Shown one piece after another: positions 1-5,221 of a DNA stretch of 7,897 nt. The notes beneath the pieces were generated by a model that was not told the DNA's origin, searched no databases, and was given only the letters and a program-made list of their open reading frames with translations. Both the position numbers and the translations under genes were made by a program. Each line of letters begins with the position of its first letter. The first letter of the stretch is position 1. Source of the DNA: Flavobacteriales bacterium. GTDB lineage: Bacteria; Bacteroidota; Bacteroidia; Flavobacteriales; BACL11. Location: positions 1 to 7,897 of the forward strand of contig JABHQB010000138.1 of assembly GCA_018695965.1 (NCBI GenBank). The letters are read 5' to 3'.

Positions 1-1
1 T

Positions 2-70
2 ACTGATTTAGCAAAAGGAACTTATATTGTAAAAACTGCCAAGTACAATACTGTTTTTATTAAAAAATAA
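2..70 (+). CDS. C-terminal end of a T9SS-sorted secreted protein (partial)
   Basis: Only the last 22 codons and a TAA stop are in the window; the gene begins upstream. The peptide contains the block GTYIVKT and ends in basic residues (FIKK). This is the usual last strand of a T9SS type A C-terminal sorting domain, the signal that sends a protein across the outer membrane and is removed there. The next gene starts 3 bp after the stop, so the two are probably co-transcribed. In other Bacteroidota a T9SS-tailed or MbnP-like protein is often found beside a MauG-type peroxidase, but the fragment is too short to name the protein. Confidence 0.6.
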   Translation, partial: TDLAKGTYIVKTAKYNTVFIKK

Positions 71-73
71 ATT

Positions 74-1150
74 ATGAAGAATAAAAATTATATATTAGCA
101 TTATTAGTGATGTCAATATTTGTAGCATCCTGTAAAAAAGATGGAGAAGAAATTACACCAATTAATCCATCTCCAACTGCACATTCAGTAAATGTTCCAG
201 ATTTTGTAAATAATTTTGCATTATCAGGCCCAATGCCTATTCCTGCTGACAATCCACTTACAAAAGAGGGAATCGCTTTGGGTAGAAAATTATTTTACGA
301 AAAGAAATTATCAGGTGATAACACTATGGCTTGTGCTTCTTGTCATGCTCAGGAACTTGCTTTTTCAGATAACAATCAGTTTTCTGAAGGAATTACTGGT
401 GATTTGGGAGACAGGCAAGCAATGGCGATTATTAATTCTGCATGGGATGATTTATTCTTTTGGGATGGTCGTGCAGTTTCTTTAGAAGACCAAGCATTTG
501 GTCCGGTAGTTAATGAGGTAGAATTGAACACTACATGGCCAGAAGTAGAAGCAAGACTTCAAAATGATGCAGAATATCCAGAATTATTTAAGAAAGCATT
601 TGGAACAAAAACAATAGATTCTGTTTTGGTTTCAAAAGCAATAGCTCAATTTGAGAGAACCATGGTTTCATTTAATTCTAGATTTGATAGATTCTTTTAT
701 GGTTCTGAAGATATTTTTACTGACTCAGAAGAAAGAGGATTTGATTTGTTTTTTGACAAAGCAGAATGTGTTCATTGTCATTCAGGTCCAATGTTAACAG
801 ATTTTACTTTCAGAAATAATGGTTTGGATGCAACTTTTGATGATATTGGACTTGGGAAAGTAACTGGATTGGCTTCAGATGAGGGTAAGTTTAAAGTTAC
901 AACCCTAAGGAATATAGCACAAACAGCACCGTATATGCATGATGGAAGATTTGCTACCTTAGAGGAAGTAATAGATCATTATAATAGTGGTGTTGATTCT
1001 CTTTCTCCAAATTTGGATGAAGAAATGATGCACTTTACTGAAGGCCTTGAATTGACTGATCAAGAAAAAGTAGACTTAATAGCCTACTTAAATACATTTA
1101 CTGATTATACTTATTTAGCAAATCCAGACTTTTCGGATCCTAATAAATAG
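74..1150 (+). CDS. Di-heme cytochrome c peroxidase / MauG family lipoprotein
   Basis: A 358-residue protein with a hydrophobic signal (residues 6-19) ending in a lipobox-like VASC, so Cys20 is probably lipidated and the protein anchored in the periplasm. Two c-type heme sites are visible: CASCH (87-91) in the N-terminal domain and CVHCH (232-236) in the C-terminal domain. Other family marks are FFWDGRA (128-133), with a Trp that may lie between the hemes, and the block TTLRNIAQTAPYMHDGR (276-292), where Met288 is the likely distal heme ligand. Met at this place, rather than the Tyr of MauG, favours a peroxidase-like protein reducing H2O2, although MbnH-type protein oxidation is possible. Length is normal for the family. 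The start is 3 bp after the upstream stop, and the next gene follows after 25 bp, suggesting an operon. The family call is secure; the substrate is unknown. Confidence 0.9.
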   Translation: MKNKNYILALLVMSIFVASCKKDGEEITPINPSPTAHSVNVPDFVNNFALSGPMPIPADNPLTKEGIALGRKLFYEKKLSGDNTMACASCHAQELAFSDNNQFSEGITGDLGDRQAMAIINSAWDDLFFWDGRAVSLEDQAFGPVVNEVELNTTWPEVEARLQNDAEYPELFKKAFGTKTIDSVLVSKAIAQFERTMVSFNSRFDRFFYGSEDIFTDSEERGFDLFFDKAECVHCHSGPMLTDFTFRNNGLDATFDDIGLGKVTGLASDEGKFKVTTLRNIAQTAPYMHDGRFATLEEVIDHYNSGVDSLSPNLDEEMMHFTEGLELTDQEKVDLIAYLNTFTDYTYLANPDFSDPNK

Positions 1151-1175
1151 TAATTAACTATTATTAAATAGATAT

Positions 1176-1886
1176 ATGAGAACATTCTTGATATTATTTA
1201 TATTGATTACATCATGTAATCCAAAATCTACTCCTTCATTTAAAGTAGATTATAAAGGAGCTTTAAAAAACATGATGCACAAAGGAGATTTATCAGCAAA
1301 GATTTCTTTATCCGAAATTAATGAAATTAATTATTTATATGCTTTAGGAGCTGTAGAAGAATTAAAAGGAGAGGTTCTGGTAATAAATAGTAATGTCTTT
1401 GTTTCTTCTGTTAGTACTCTTGATACAATTAAATCAATGTTCATTGACACTACATTTAACAAGAATGCGTCTTTATTGGTTTACGCTTCAGTAGAAGAAT
1501 GGATATCAATTAATATCCCAAACACTATTATAACTTATGAAGATTTTGAGGTGTTTGTAGAGGAAATTGCTTTAAAGAAAGGAATAAATACTGACAAACC
1601 ATTTCCATTTATGATTGAGGGTATTGCTAAATCATTTGACTGGCATATTATAGATTGGCCTGAGGATGACACGGAACATTCTCATGAGAAACATATTCAC
1701 TCAGGATTGTATGGTACTCTTGAAAACCAAGAGGCTGAAATGTTAGGTTTTTATTCGAATAAACATCATGCTATTTTCACACATCATACAACAAATATGC
1801 ATATTCATGTAAAATCTGAAAAAGTAATTGGACATATTGATGATATGACCTTTGGAATAGATATGATGTTAAAGATACCTAAATAA
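1176..1886 (+). CDS. His-rich lipoprotein related to alpha-acetolactate decarboxylase
   Basis: A 236-residue protein with a short signal and lipobox-like LITSC (Cys14 lipidated). The segment YALGAVEELKGEV (55-67) matches the N-terminal signature of the acetolactate decarboxylase (AlsD/BudA) family. Near the C-terminus, HIH (209-211) followed by GH (219-220) resembles the three His zinc ligands of AlsD (HxH...GGH), but the spacing is two residues shorter. An additional acidic/His stretch (EDDTEHSHEKHIH, 163-175) and HH pairs at 197-198 and 203-204 suggest metal binding. AlsD is a cytoplasmic enzyme that turns acetolactate into acetoin; a lipidated, exported homologue is unlikely to do this, so I infer an adapted metal-binding or other enzymatic role linked to the neighbouring peroxidase. 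It lies 25 bp after that gene and ends directly before a terminator. Fold assignment moderate, function unknown. Confidence 0.6.
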   Translation: MRTFLILFILITSCNPKSTPSFKVDYKGALKNMMHKGDLSAKISLSEINEINYLYALGAVEELKGEVLVINSNVFVSSVSTLDTIKSMFIDTTFNKNASLLVYASVEEWISINIPNTIITYEDFEVFVEEIALKKGINTDKPFPFMIEGIAKSFDWHIIDWPEDDTEHSHEKHIHSGLYGTLENQEAEMLGFYSNKHHAIFTHHTTNMHIHVKSEKVIGHIDDMTFGIDMMLKIPK

Positions 1887-1888
1887 TA

Positions 1889-1918
1889 AAACCCACTCAT
1901 ATGAGTGGGTTTCTTTTT
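1889..1918 (+). terminator. Rho-independent terminator after the peroxidase operon
   Basis: A perfect 12+12 bp palindrome (1889-1912, core CCCACTCATATGAGTGGG) begins 2 bp after the stop of the decarboxylase-like gene and runs into a T-rich tract (TTTCTTTTT, 1910-1918). The stem centre is AT, so the loop would open by a few pairs. On the opposite strand the palindrome is also followed by a T-rich stretch, so it may stop transcription in both directions. Confidence 0.8.
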
Positions 1919-1952
1919 GGTGGACCTCTCGGTCCTTATTTCGAACTTTTTT
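1919..1952 (-). repeat. Repeat A, copy 1
   Basis: First of three copies of a roughly 34-bp element (others at 4180-4212 and 6398-6431). It begins GGTGGACC and contains the inverted repeat GGACC-TCTC-GGTCC (1922-1935), then TTATTTCGAAC and a run of six T. Copies 1 and 2 are identical over 33 bp. Read on the minus strand the hairpin is GGACC-GAGA-GGTCC, closed by a GNRA tetraloop, followed by ACC; I therefore give the minus strand. This copy follows the terminator immediately (TTTCTTTTT then the element). Its function is not known. Confidence 0.75.
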
Positions 1953-2053
1953 CGAGCTTTTTTATAGCTTTTTTGTAATATTTTTTTTAAAAGTTTTATG
2001 TAAAAATATTCCATTTAATATTATTATAATTGCAAAAATTAATTAAAAAATAA

Positions 2054-2809
2054 ATGATGATTAAAAATATTCTTGTTACAATTCTAGTATTAAACTTTAT
2101 ACAAGTTCATGCACAAAACATAGTATTTTCTGAAGACTTTAATTCTGGATCTATTCCTGTAAATTTTACAACGTATGATTTAGACTTAAATATGGTAAGC
2201 CCGATGCTTACCACTTTTTTTCCAAATCAAGCTTCCTTTAAGGGTGTGAATTACTTGGGATTTACTTTTGCTGGTAGCCCATCACTTTTTACTTCTCCAT
2301 CAATTGCAGACAAATGGATGGTTACTCCAGCTATAACATTATCAAATAATTCTGATGAAAAGACGTTAAGATTTGATGCAGCGGCAGGTGATGTAAATTC
2401 TATAGATGGAGTCGAAATATATGTATCTTTGGGAAACACTCCTGTAGATTTTTTAAACTCTACAGCATTGTATAATTCAACAGGAATTGGAGAACCATAC
2501 ATTGGTGGAGAAGGATGGGCTACTATTGATGTTGATATAACAGCTTATTCAGGTCAAACTATACATATTGGATTCAGAAATAATAATTACAATCAGTTTG
2601 TAATTGGGATAGATAATATTGAAGTAATCGAACAATCAGTAATTAGTAATGTAAATGACGAGATTTCAGATAGACTGATAACTAATTCAAATAATAGAGT
2701 TGTTAAAATGACAAACCTGTTAGGAAGAGAAATAAAAGAGAAGAAAAATCAACCTCTCTTTTACATCTATGAAGATGGAACGGTAGAGAAGAAAATAATT
2801 CTTGAATAA
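2054..2809 (+). CDS. Secreted cleaved-adhesin / choice-of-anchor J protein with T9SS sorting domain
   Basis: A 251-residue exported protein. Residues 1-20 form a signal peptide ending VHAQ. The body (about 21-190) opens with FSEDFNSGSIP and contains DKWMVTPAI and GIDNIEV. These blocks are typical of the cleaved-adhesin (choice-of-anchor J) beta-sandwich, often used for carbohydrate or surface binding. The tail (about 200-251), with LLGREI, FYIYEDGTVEKKI and a basic/hydrophobic end, is a T9SS type A sorting domain, so the protein should be exported to the cell surface or medium. ATG ATG lies at the start and either codon is possible; there is no Shine-Dalgarno. TATAATTG (2025-2032), one mismatch from TAnnTTTG, is a weak promoter candidate. 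The gene sits between repeat A copy 1 and tRNA fragment 1. The ligand cannot be told. Confidence 0.8.
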   Translation: MMIKNILVTILVLNFIQVHAQNIVFSEDFNSGSIPVNFTTYDLDLNMVSPMLTTFFPNQASFKGVNYLGFTFAGSPSLFTSPSIADKWMVTPAITLSNNSDEKTLRFDAAAGDVNSIDGVEIYVSLGNTPVDFLNSTALYNSTGIGEPYIGGEGWATIDVDITAYSGQTIHIGFRNNNYNQFVIGIDNIEVIEQSVISNVNDEISDRLITNSNNRVVKMTNLLGREIKEKKNQPLFYIYEDGTVEKKIILE

Positions 2810-2835
2810 AATTTGATTTGTAGTTTTTAGTATAG

Positions 2836-2858
2836 GGTTCGAATCCTGCTACCCCGAC
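2836..2858 (+). repeat. tRNA-Pro 3' end fragment, copy 1 (att-like)
   Basis: The sequence has an intact T-loop (TTCGAAT, 2838-2844, with G before and C after), the 3' half of the T-stem (CCTGC, 2845-2849), the 3' acceptor strand (TACCCCG, 2850-2856) and an A discriminator (2857). A G at position 72 implies C1 in the parent tRNA; C1-G72 with A73 is characteristic of bacterial tRNA-Pro. Nothing upstream forms the other arms, and the bases before the T-loop (TAGGG, 2833-2837) pair with the T-stem at only the two or three positions nearest the loop. It is therefore a fragment, not a tRNA gene. Such 3' ends are classic integration targets and are copied at element boundaries. Confidence 0.65.
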
Positions 2859-2862
2859 AATT

Positions 2863-2870
2863 CCCCCCCC
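2863..2870. repeat. C8 homopolymer
   Basis: Eight C in a row, a few bases after the tRNA fragment and 42 bp beyond the stop of the minus-strand gene at 2912. It lies in noncoding DNA of otherwise low GC. It could vary in length by slippage, or reflect a sequencing uncertainty; no gene appears to depend on it. Confidence 0.6.
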
Positions 2871-2911
2871 TATTTATTCGTGACTTAAGTTTATTCAGAA
2901 TAAAACAGTTG

Positions 2912-3457
2912 TTAGTCTATTTCCTTATCAAAGGCCTTTTCCAGCTGTGACGAGATGTCGGTGTGATGATGAATCAATCTCCATTTGCCGTTTTCCAAAT
3001 GAAAAATATTTGTGGCTCTATGGCTTACGCTTAGTAGTTTTCCGTCTGGACCTATATTTTCACCTTCTTCTACACAAGTAGTATATCCTAAATCTGTTCC
3101 CGCATATACATGCAAGTCATTGCAGATAATTTTACCTCCTAATTTCATTGCAGCTACATTTTTAAATTCTTTATTCACCTCATTCCAACCTTTTAGACAA
3201 CCTCCAAAAGGCCCCATGTAAGTAATTGAATCGGTATGTGACCAAAGATCGTTCAAAGGTTCCAGATTGCCGTTAAACATTGCATTTAGTCCATCATATA
3301 ACTGATTATTAGCTTCTATAAGTTCTTCTGTTCTCATCTCGTTAGATTTTGAAACTACATTATCTGAAGTTTGTTGTTTGTTATTACAAGAATTGCAAAA
3401 AGTAATTGTCATTGAGACAACTAAAATAATTCTGGTCAAATCTAATACTTTTTTCAT
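2912..3457 (-). CDS. SnoaL-like / NTF2-fold lipoprotein
   Basis: A 181-residue protein with a basic start and hydrophobic signal (residues 8-20), followed by CNSCNNK, where Cys24 is a plausible lipidation site, though the residues before it are not a canonical lipobox. The rest fits one SnoaL-3/DUF4440-type NTF2-like domain (about 42-172). It has the helical start EANNQLYDGLNAMFNGN, the strand SITYMGPFGG, KGWNEV, and the closing pattern RATNIFHLENGKWRLIHHH (147-165). Members form small cone-shaped domains that bind or isomerise small molecules, or have no known activity; the HHH near the end lines the cavity in many relatives. It is a single gene with its own promoter (3478-3500) and no close neighbour on the same strand. 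Fold likely, function unknown. Confidence 0.75.
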   Translation of the reverse strand: MKKVLDLTRIILVVSMTITFCNSCNNKQQTSDNVVSKSNEMRTEELIEANNQLYDGLNAMFNGNLEPLNDLWSHTDSITYMGPFGGCLKGWNEVNKEFKNVAAMKLGGKIICNDLHVYAGTDLGYTTCVEEGENIGPDGKLLSVSHRATNIFHLENGKWRLIHHHTDISSQLEKAFDKEID

Positions 3458-3477
3458 TATAATGATATTTTTTAAGA

Positions 3478-3500
3478 CAAATATACTGTAAAATTTACAG
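3478..3500 (-). promoter_or_regulatory. Promoter and palindromic operator of the SnoaL-like gene
   Basis: On the minus strand TATATTTG (3485-3478) matches the Bacteroidota -7 consensus TAnnTTTG exactly and leaves a 20-nt gap to the start codon. Directly upstream and touching it is a perfect 15-bp palindrome CTGTAAA-A-TTTACAG (3486-3500). A dimeric regulator bound there would cover the promoter spacer, so repression is the simplest reading. No FNR-like box is present at the 22-bp spacing seen at other promoters in this window. Confidence 0.5.
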
Positions 3501-3544
3501 TCCTATGTTATTTTGAGTGTTAATCATGGAGTTCTAAGATATGA

Positions 3545-3710
3545 CAGGTTTACAATGAATTTATTACAATAGAAAACAATTTAGATATTGATTTATTAAA
3601 GTATCCTTTGGTAACATATTACTTGTATTTTTGATTCTGAAGAGACAGTTCAAGGATGTGCTTTAGAAGAAAAACAAAAAATATCAAGAAAAATAATTTT
3701 AAATAAATAA
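3545..3710 (+). pseudogene. Decayed ORF fragment (frameshifted)
   Basis: One open frame runs from 3545 to a TGA at 3632-3634 and ends PLVTYYLYF. The next frame continues from GAT at 3633 to TAA at 3708-3710 (DSEETVQG...ISRKIILNK). Removing one T from the T5 run at 3628-3632 joins them into a single peptide of ordinary composition without internal stops. No start codon is visible and the product is not recognised. I read this as the remnant of a lost gene's 3' end, with low certainty, because short open frames are common in AT-rich DNA. Confidence 0.25.
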
Positions 3711-3712
3711 CT

Positions 3713-3778
3713 ATGAAAAAACTCCAACTTTTTTCTCTTCAAAATTTCCTATTAATTTTTTGTAAGTTTGCTTTATGA
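3713..3778 (+). CDS. Possible 21-residue leader-like peptide
   Basis: ATG at 3713 opens a 21-codon frame (MKKLQLFSLQNFLLIFCKFAL) resembling a signal peptide with no mature protein. Its TGA overlaps the ATG of the following 50-codon gene (ATGA at 3775-3778), an arrangement that allows coupled translation. The -7-like element TAAGTTTG lies inside this frame, so the second gene may not need it. It could equally be a chance frame or the remnant of a secreted protein. Confidence 0.2.
   Translation: MKKLQLFSLQNFLLIFCKFAL
3763..3770 (+). promoter_or_regulatory. -7 promoter element before the 50-residue membrane protein
   Basis: TAAGTTTG matches TAnnTTTG exactly. It ends 4 nt before the ATG at 3775, so transcription would begin at or next to the start codon, giving a leaderless or nearly leaderless mRNA. 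The surrounding block (ATTAATTTTTTGTAAGTTTG, 3751-3770) recurs with a 2-bp deletion at 3965-3982. Confidence 0.4.
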
Positions 3779-3927
3779 GAAAACTAAATTATATATCAAT
3801 AGCATTATTATGTGTTGGGGGATTTTTTAAGCATAATTCATATCCATACGCTAATGTTCTTGTTTCAATTGGATTCGCTGCAGTAGCTATCACGTTTGTA
3901 GCTATGGCTATTTCTAAAGAAAAATAA
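3775..3927 (+). CDS. Small two-helix membrane protein (50 residues)
   Basis: ATG at 3775 to TAA at 3925-3927. The product starts MRKLNYISIALLCVGGFF and ends AMAISKEK. Two hydrophobic stretches (about 5-18 and 28-46) are joined by a short polar turn (KHNSYPY, 19-25), so it is predicted to be a helical hairpin in the inner membrane with charged ends. The frame contains ordinary codons and a sharp hydrophobic pattern, and an exact -7 element stands just upstream, all of which favour a real gene. I do not recognise the family and no neighbour suggests a role. Confidence 0.5.
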   Translation: MRKLNYISIALLCVGGFFKHNSYPYANVLVSIGFAAVAITFVAMAISKEK

Positions 3928-3964
3928 AATTATTTTAGAAAGCATTTTTTAATCAAGAAATCCA

Positions 3965-3982
3965 ATTAATTTTTTAAGTTTG
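3965..3982 (+). promoter_or_regulatory. Second copy of the TAAGTTTG promoter block
   Basis: ATTAATTTTTTAAGTTTG repeats the block at 3751-3770 except for a missing GT, and again contains an exact TAnnTTTG (3975-3982). No convincing ORF follows before the minus-strand hairpin at 4134-4166. Between 3983 and 4121 I see no gene, so it may drive a small RNA or be a relic of a duplication. Confidence 0.25.
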
Positions 3983-4121
3983 TATTAGTAGATTTTAGTT
4001 AGAAGATCAATACCTAAGGATAATATAATTCTATTTTATATTTTTAGTGATGGTAGTTTTGAGAAAAACTCTGAAGTAGAATAAGTGAATTGTCATCAAC
4101 AAACCGACAACCATTCCGACA

Positions 4122-4166
4122 ACAATAAAAAGAAATCCCTTATATATTATTGATATACAAGGGATT
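4122..4166 (-). terminator. Terminator of the FNR-like regulator gene
   Basis: AATCCCTT (4134-4141) pairs with AAGGGATT (4159-4166), with partial pairing of the flanking TATA runs and a loop of about 9-17 nt. On the minus strand the stem is followed by TTTCTTTTTATT (4133-4122). It lies about 100 nt downstream of the regulator's stop, after tRNA fragment 2 and repeat A copy 2, so the regulator transcript would include antisense copies of both repeats. On the + strand there is no T-run, so it works only toward lower coordinates. Confidence 0.6.
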
Positions 4167-4179
4167 ACCTTACTGTGAT

Positions 4180-4212
4180 GTGGACCTCTCGGTCCTTATT
4201 TCGAACTTTTTT
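4180..4212 (-). repeat. Repeat A, copy 2
   Basis: Identical to copy 1 over 33 bp (GTGGACC...TTTCGAAC and six T). The hairpin is at 4182-4195 and carries the same GAGA loop on the minus strand. It lies in the 3' untranslated region of the regulator gene, 19 bp from tRNA fragment 2. The order here (repeat A then tRNA fragment) is the reverse of that at copy 3. Confidence 0.75.
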
Positions 4213-4231
4213 AGGAAATTATTGAATCTAA

Positions 4232-4254
4232 GGTTGTAATCCTGATACCCCGAC
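4232..4254 (+). repeat. tRNA-Pro 3' end fragment, copy 2
   Basis: Same acceptor and T-stem sequence as copy 1 with two kinds of change: the T-loop reads TTGTAAT instead of TTCGAAT, and GCTACCCC has become GATACCCC. The T-loop change is shared with copy 3, suggesting that copies 2 and 3 derive from one altered parent rather than independently from the tRNA gene. It is followed by a T-rich stretch (CTTTTG) and lies 9 bp beyond the regulator's stop codon. Confidence 0.6.
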
Positions 4255-4263
4255 TTTTGTTTC

Positions 4264-4968
4264 TTAGAATTCTGATGATCTTTTTAACTGACTGATATTA
4301 ATGATCTCTAAGTCATTTCTCTTACTTGAGATAATCTTTTCTTGAATTAATTCAGAGAATAGTCTCGATGTTGTTTCTGGTGTAGTGCCAACTATTTCTG
4401 AGATCTGTTTTCTGCTTATTCTCATGTTAATTGTTTTTTGATCTTTTTTAAATCCATATATCTCTATTAAATTTAATAATGAAGTGCATATGCGCTGCTT
4501 AACAGATCTCTGAGCTAAATCTACTATATTTCTTTCAGATAATTTTATATCATTCGCCATGCGTTTAATAATCTCATCTTTTACGAGAATATTATCTCTT
4601 AAGGTTTGATCTATAATGTTTTTTTGGAAGAAACAAACTTCTGAATCTTCGAGTGCTATTGCTGAGGCTTGATATCTGTCATCTGAGATTAAAGATCTAT
4701 ATCCTATTACATCTCCTTCTTTCAAGAATCGTAAAGCTTGTTGCTTTCCATCTAATCCTATTTTTGTAATTTTAATCTTTCCTGTTCTTATACAATATAG
4801 ACCTGTAGGTAAAGTTCCCTCAAGGAATATAATGTGTCCTCTTTTATATAGATTAACTCCTTTATATACGGAAAGGCTTTCTGAATCATTGTTCCCTATG
4901 TTACAAAATATCGAGTTCTCTTTATTTTCACATTCGTGACATTTGTTATTATAATTTTTCTTGAACAT
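4264..4968 (-). CDS. FNR-like Crp/Fnr transcription regulator with four candidate Fe-S cysteines
   Basis: A 234-residue protein with a cyclic-nucleotide-binding-like beta-barrel (about 30-125), a long dimer helix (about 126-150) and a winged helix-turn-helix (about 170-225). Cysteines 10, 13 and 22 form CxxC-x8-C at the N-terminus. Cys112 in ALEDSEVCFF aligns with Cys122 of E. coli FNR (ALETSMVCEIPF). Together they could hold an oxygen- or NO-sensitive [4Fe-4S] cluster. The recognition helix ETTSRL (198-203) has Glu, Ser and Arg at the places used by FNR (ETISRL) to read TGA half-sites. No other in-frame start lies before Cys10, so the ATG at 4968 is used. Its promoter element ends only 4 nt away, suggesting a leaderless mRNA, and an FNR-like box upstream predicts autoregulation. 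A DNR/NnrR-type NO sensor is the alternative, but the four cysteines argue for FNR-type sensing. Confidence 0.85.
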   Translation of the reverse strand: MFKKNYNNKCHECENKENSIFCNIGNNDSESLSVYKGVNLYKRGHIIFLEGTLPTGLYCIRTGKIKITKIGLDGKQQALRFLKEGDVIGYRSLISDDRYQASAIALEDSEVCFFQKNIIDQTLRDNILVKDEIIKRMANDIKLSERNIVDLAQRSVKQRICTSLLNLIEIYGFKKDQKTINMRISRKQISEIVGTTPETTSRLFSELIQEKIISSKRNDLEIINISQLKRSSEF

Positions 4969-4972
4969 ATCG

Positions 4973-5016
4973 CAAAATTATATAAAATATATATTAGGAT
5001 ATATGATATATGTCAT
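4973..5016 (-). promoter_or_regulatory. FNR-like box and -7 element of the regulator gene
   Basis: On the minus strand the -7 element TAATTTTG (4980-4973) matches TAnnTTTG exactly. Exactly 22 bp upstream lies the inverted repeat ATGAT-ATAT-GTCAT (given as the + strand, 5003-5016). It has two TGA half-sites at the same 14-bp geometry as the FNR box TTGAT-N4-ATCAA. The centre-to-centre distance of 33 bp puts the box near -40, typical of class II activation. Since this gene encodes the likely binding protein, the site implies autoregulation. Confidence 0.7.
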
Positions 5017-5025
5017 AATCCACTA

Positions 5026-5069
5026 ATGATTAATAACATTGTTTATTCTATTTAACAGTTTTTATTTTG
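5026..5069 (+). promoter_or_regulatory. FNR-like box and -7 element of the divergent membrane/hydroxylase cassette
   Basis: ATGAT-TAAT-AACAT (5026-5039) is one base off the inverted-repeat consensus in its second half. TTATTTTG (5062-5069) is one base off TAnnTTTG. They are separated by 22 bp, the same spacing as at the other three sites, and the start codon at 5101 lies 31 nt beyond the element. The exact spacing is what makes these two weaker matches credible. The site centre is 23 bp from that of the regulator's own box in the shared divergent region. Confidence 0.5.
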
Positions 5070-5100
5070 TAATCAATATTTCTAACATATAAAACATATC

Positions 5101-5184
5101 ATGAATACAATAGGAAGTATATTAATTGTGGTTTTATTCTTTATTATAGGGAATAAGATTATGTCTGTTAATAGATCTAGATAG
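5101..5184 (+). CDS. 27-residue single-helix membrane peptide
   Basis: ATG at 5101 to TAG at 5182-5184. The product has one hydrophobic helix (about residues 4-18, IGSILIVVLFFIIG) and a positively charged tail (NKIMSVNRSR), the pattern of a small inner-membrane peptide with the tail in the cytoplasm. Peptides of this kind (CydX, KdpF and others) often attach to larger membrane complexes. The start lies 31 nt after the -7-like element, similar to the leaders of ric and the fasciclin gene, and the next gene starts 9 bp after the stop. Family unrecognised; coding status is supported by context rather than homology. Confidence 0.5.
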   Translation: MNTIGSILIVVLFFIIGNKIMSVNRSR

Positions 5185-5185
5185 T

Positions 5186-5221
5186 TTATTAAAATGATAC
5201 AGATTATTAAAATGATACAGA
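5186..5221 (+). repeat. Perfect 18-bp tandem duplication over a start codon
   Basis: The unit TTATTAAAATGATACAGA occurs twice in direct succession (5186-5203 and 5204-5221). Each copy carries an ATG, at 5194 and 5212, and because 18 is a multiple of three both are in the same frame. The duplication thus gives the membrane protein two equivalent starts with the same upstream bases, the proteins differing by six residues. Confidence 0.9.

Noticed and set aside
216..485. 89-codon frame on the + strand inside the peroxidase gene
   Set aside because: It is out of frame within a secure gene with both heme motifs, and has no family resemblance.
1805..2014. 69-codon open frame on the minus strand
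   Set aside because: It runs through the end of the decarboxylase-like gene, the terminator palindrome and repeat A, and has a Lys-rich composition produced by T-runs on the other strand. I keep only the repeat.
2251..2502. 83-codon minus-strand frame inside the adhesin-like gene
   Set aside because: It is antisense to a well-supported secreted protein and has no promoter or recognisable motif.
2836..2858. Complete tRNA gene
   Set aside because: Only the T-loop and 3' acceptor strand are present; no D-arm, anticodon arm or 5' acceptor strand precedes any of the three copies.
2890..2904. Terminator for the SnoaL-like gene (TTTATTC-A-GAATAAA)
   Set aside because: A perfect palindrome, but all A/T-rich with a one-base loop and no clear T-run on the minus strand; too weak to call.
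3012..3221. 69-codon + strand frame inside the SnoaL-like gene
   Set aside because: It is antisense to a gene with clear domain signatures and a promoter; it is rich in Pro/Ser in a pattern typical of shadows.
3541..3554. Possible fifth FNR-like box (ATGACAGGTTTACA)
   Set aside because: Only one half-site matches, and there is no -7 element 22 bp away on either strand leading to a gene.
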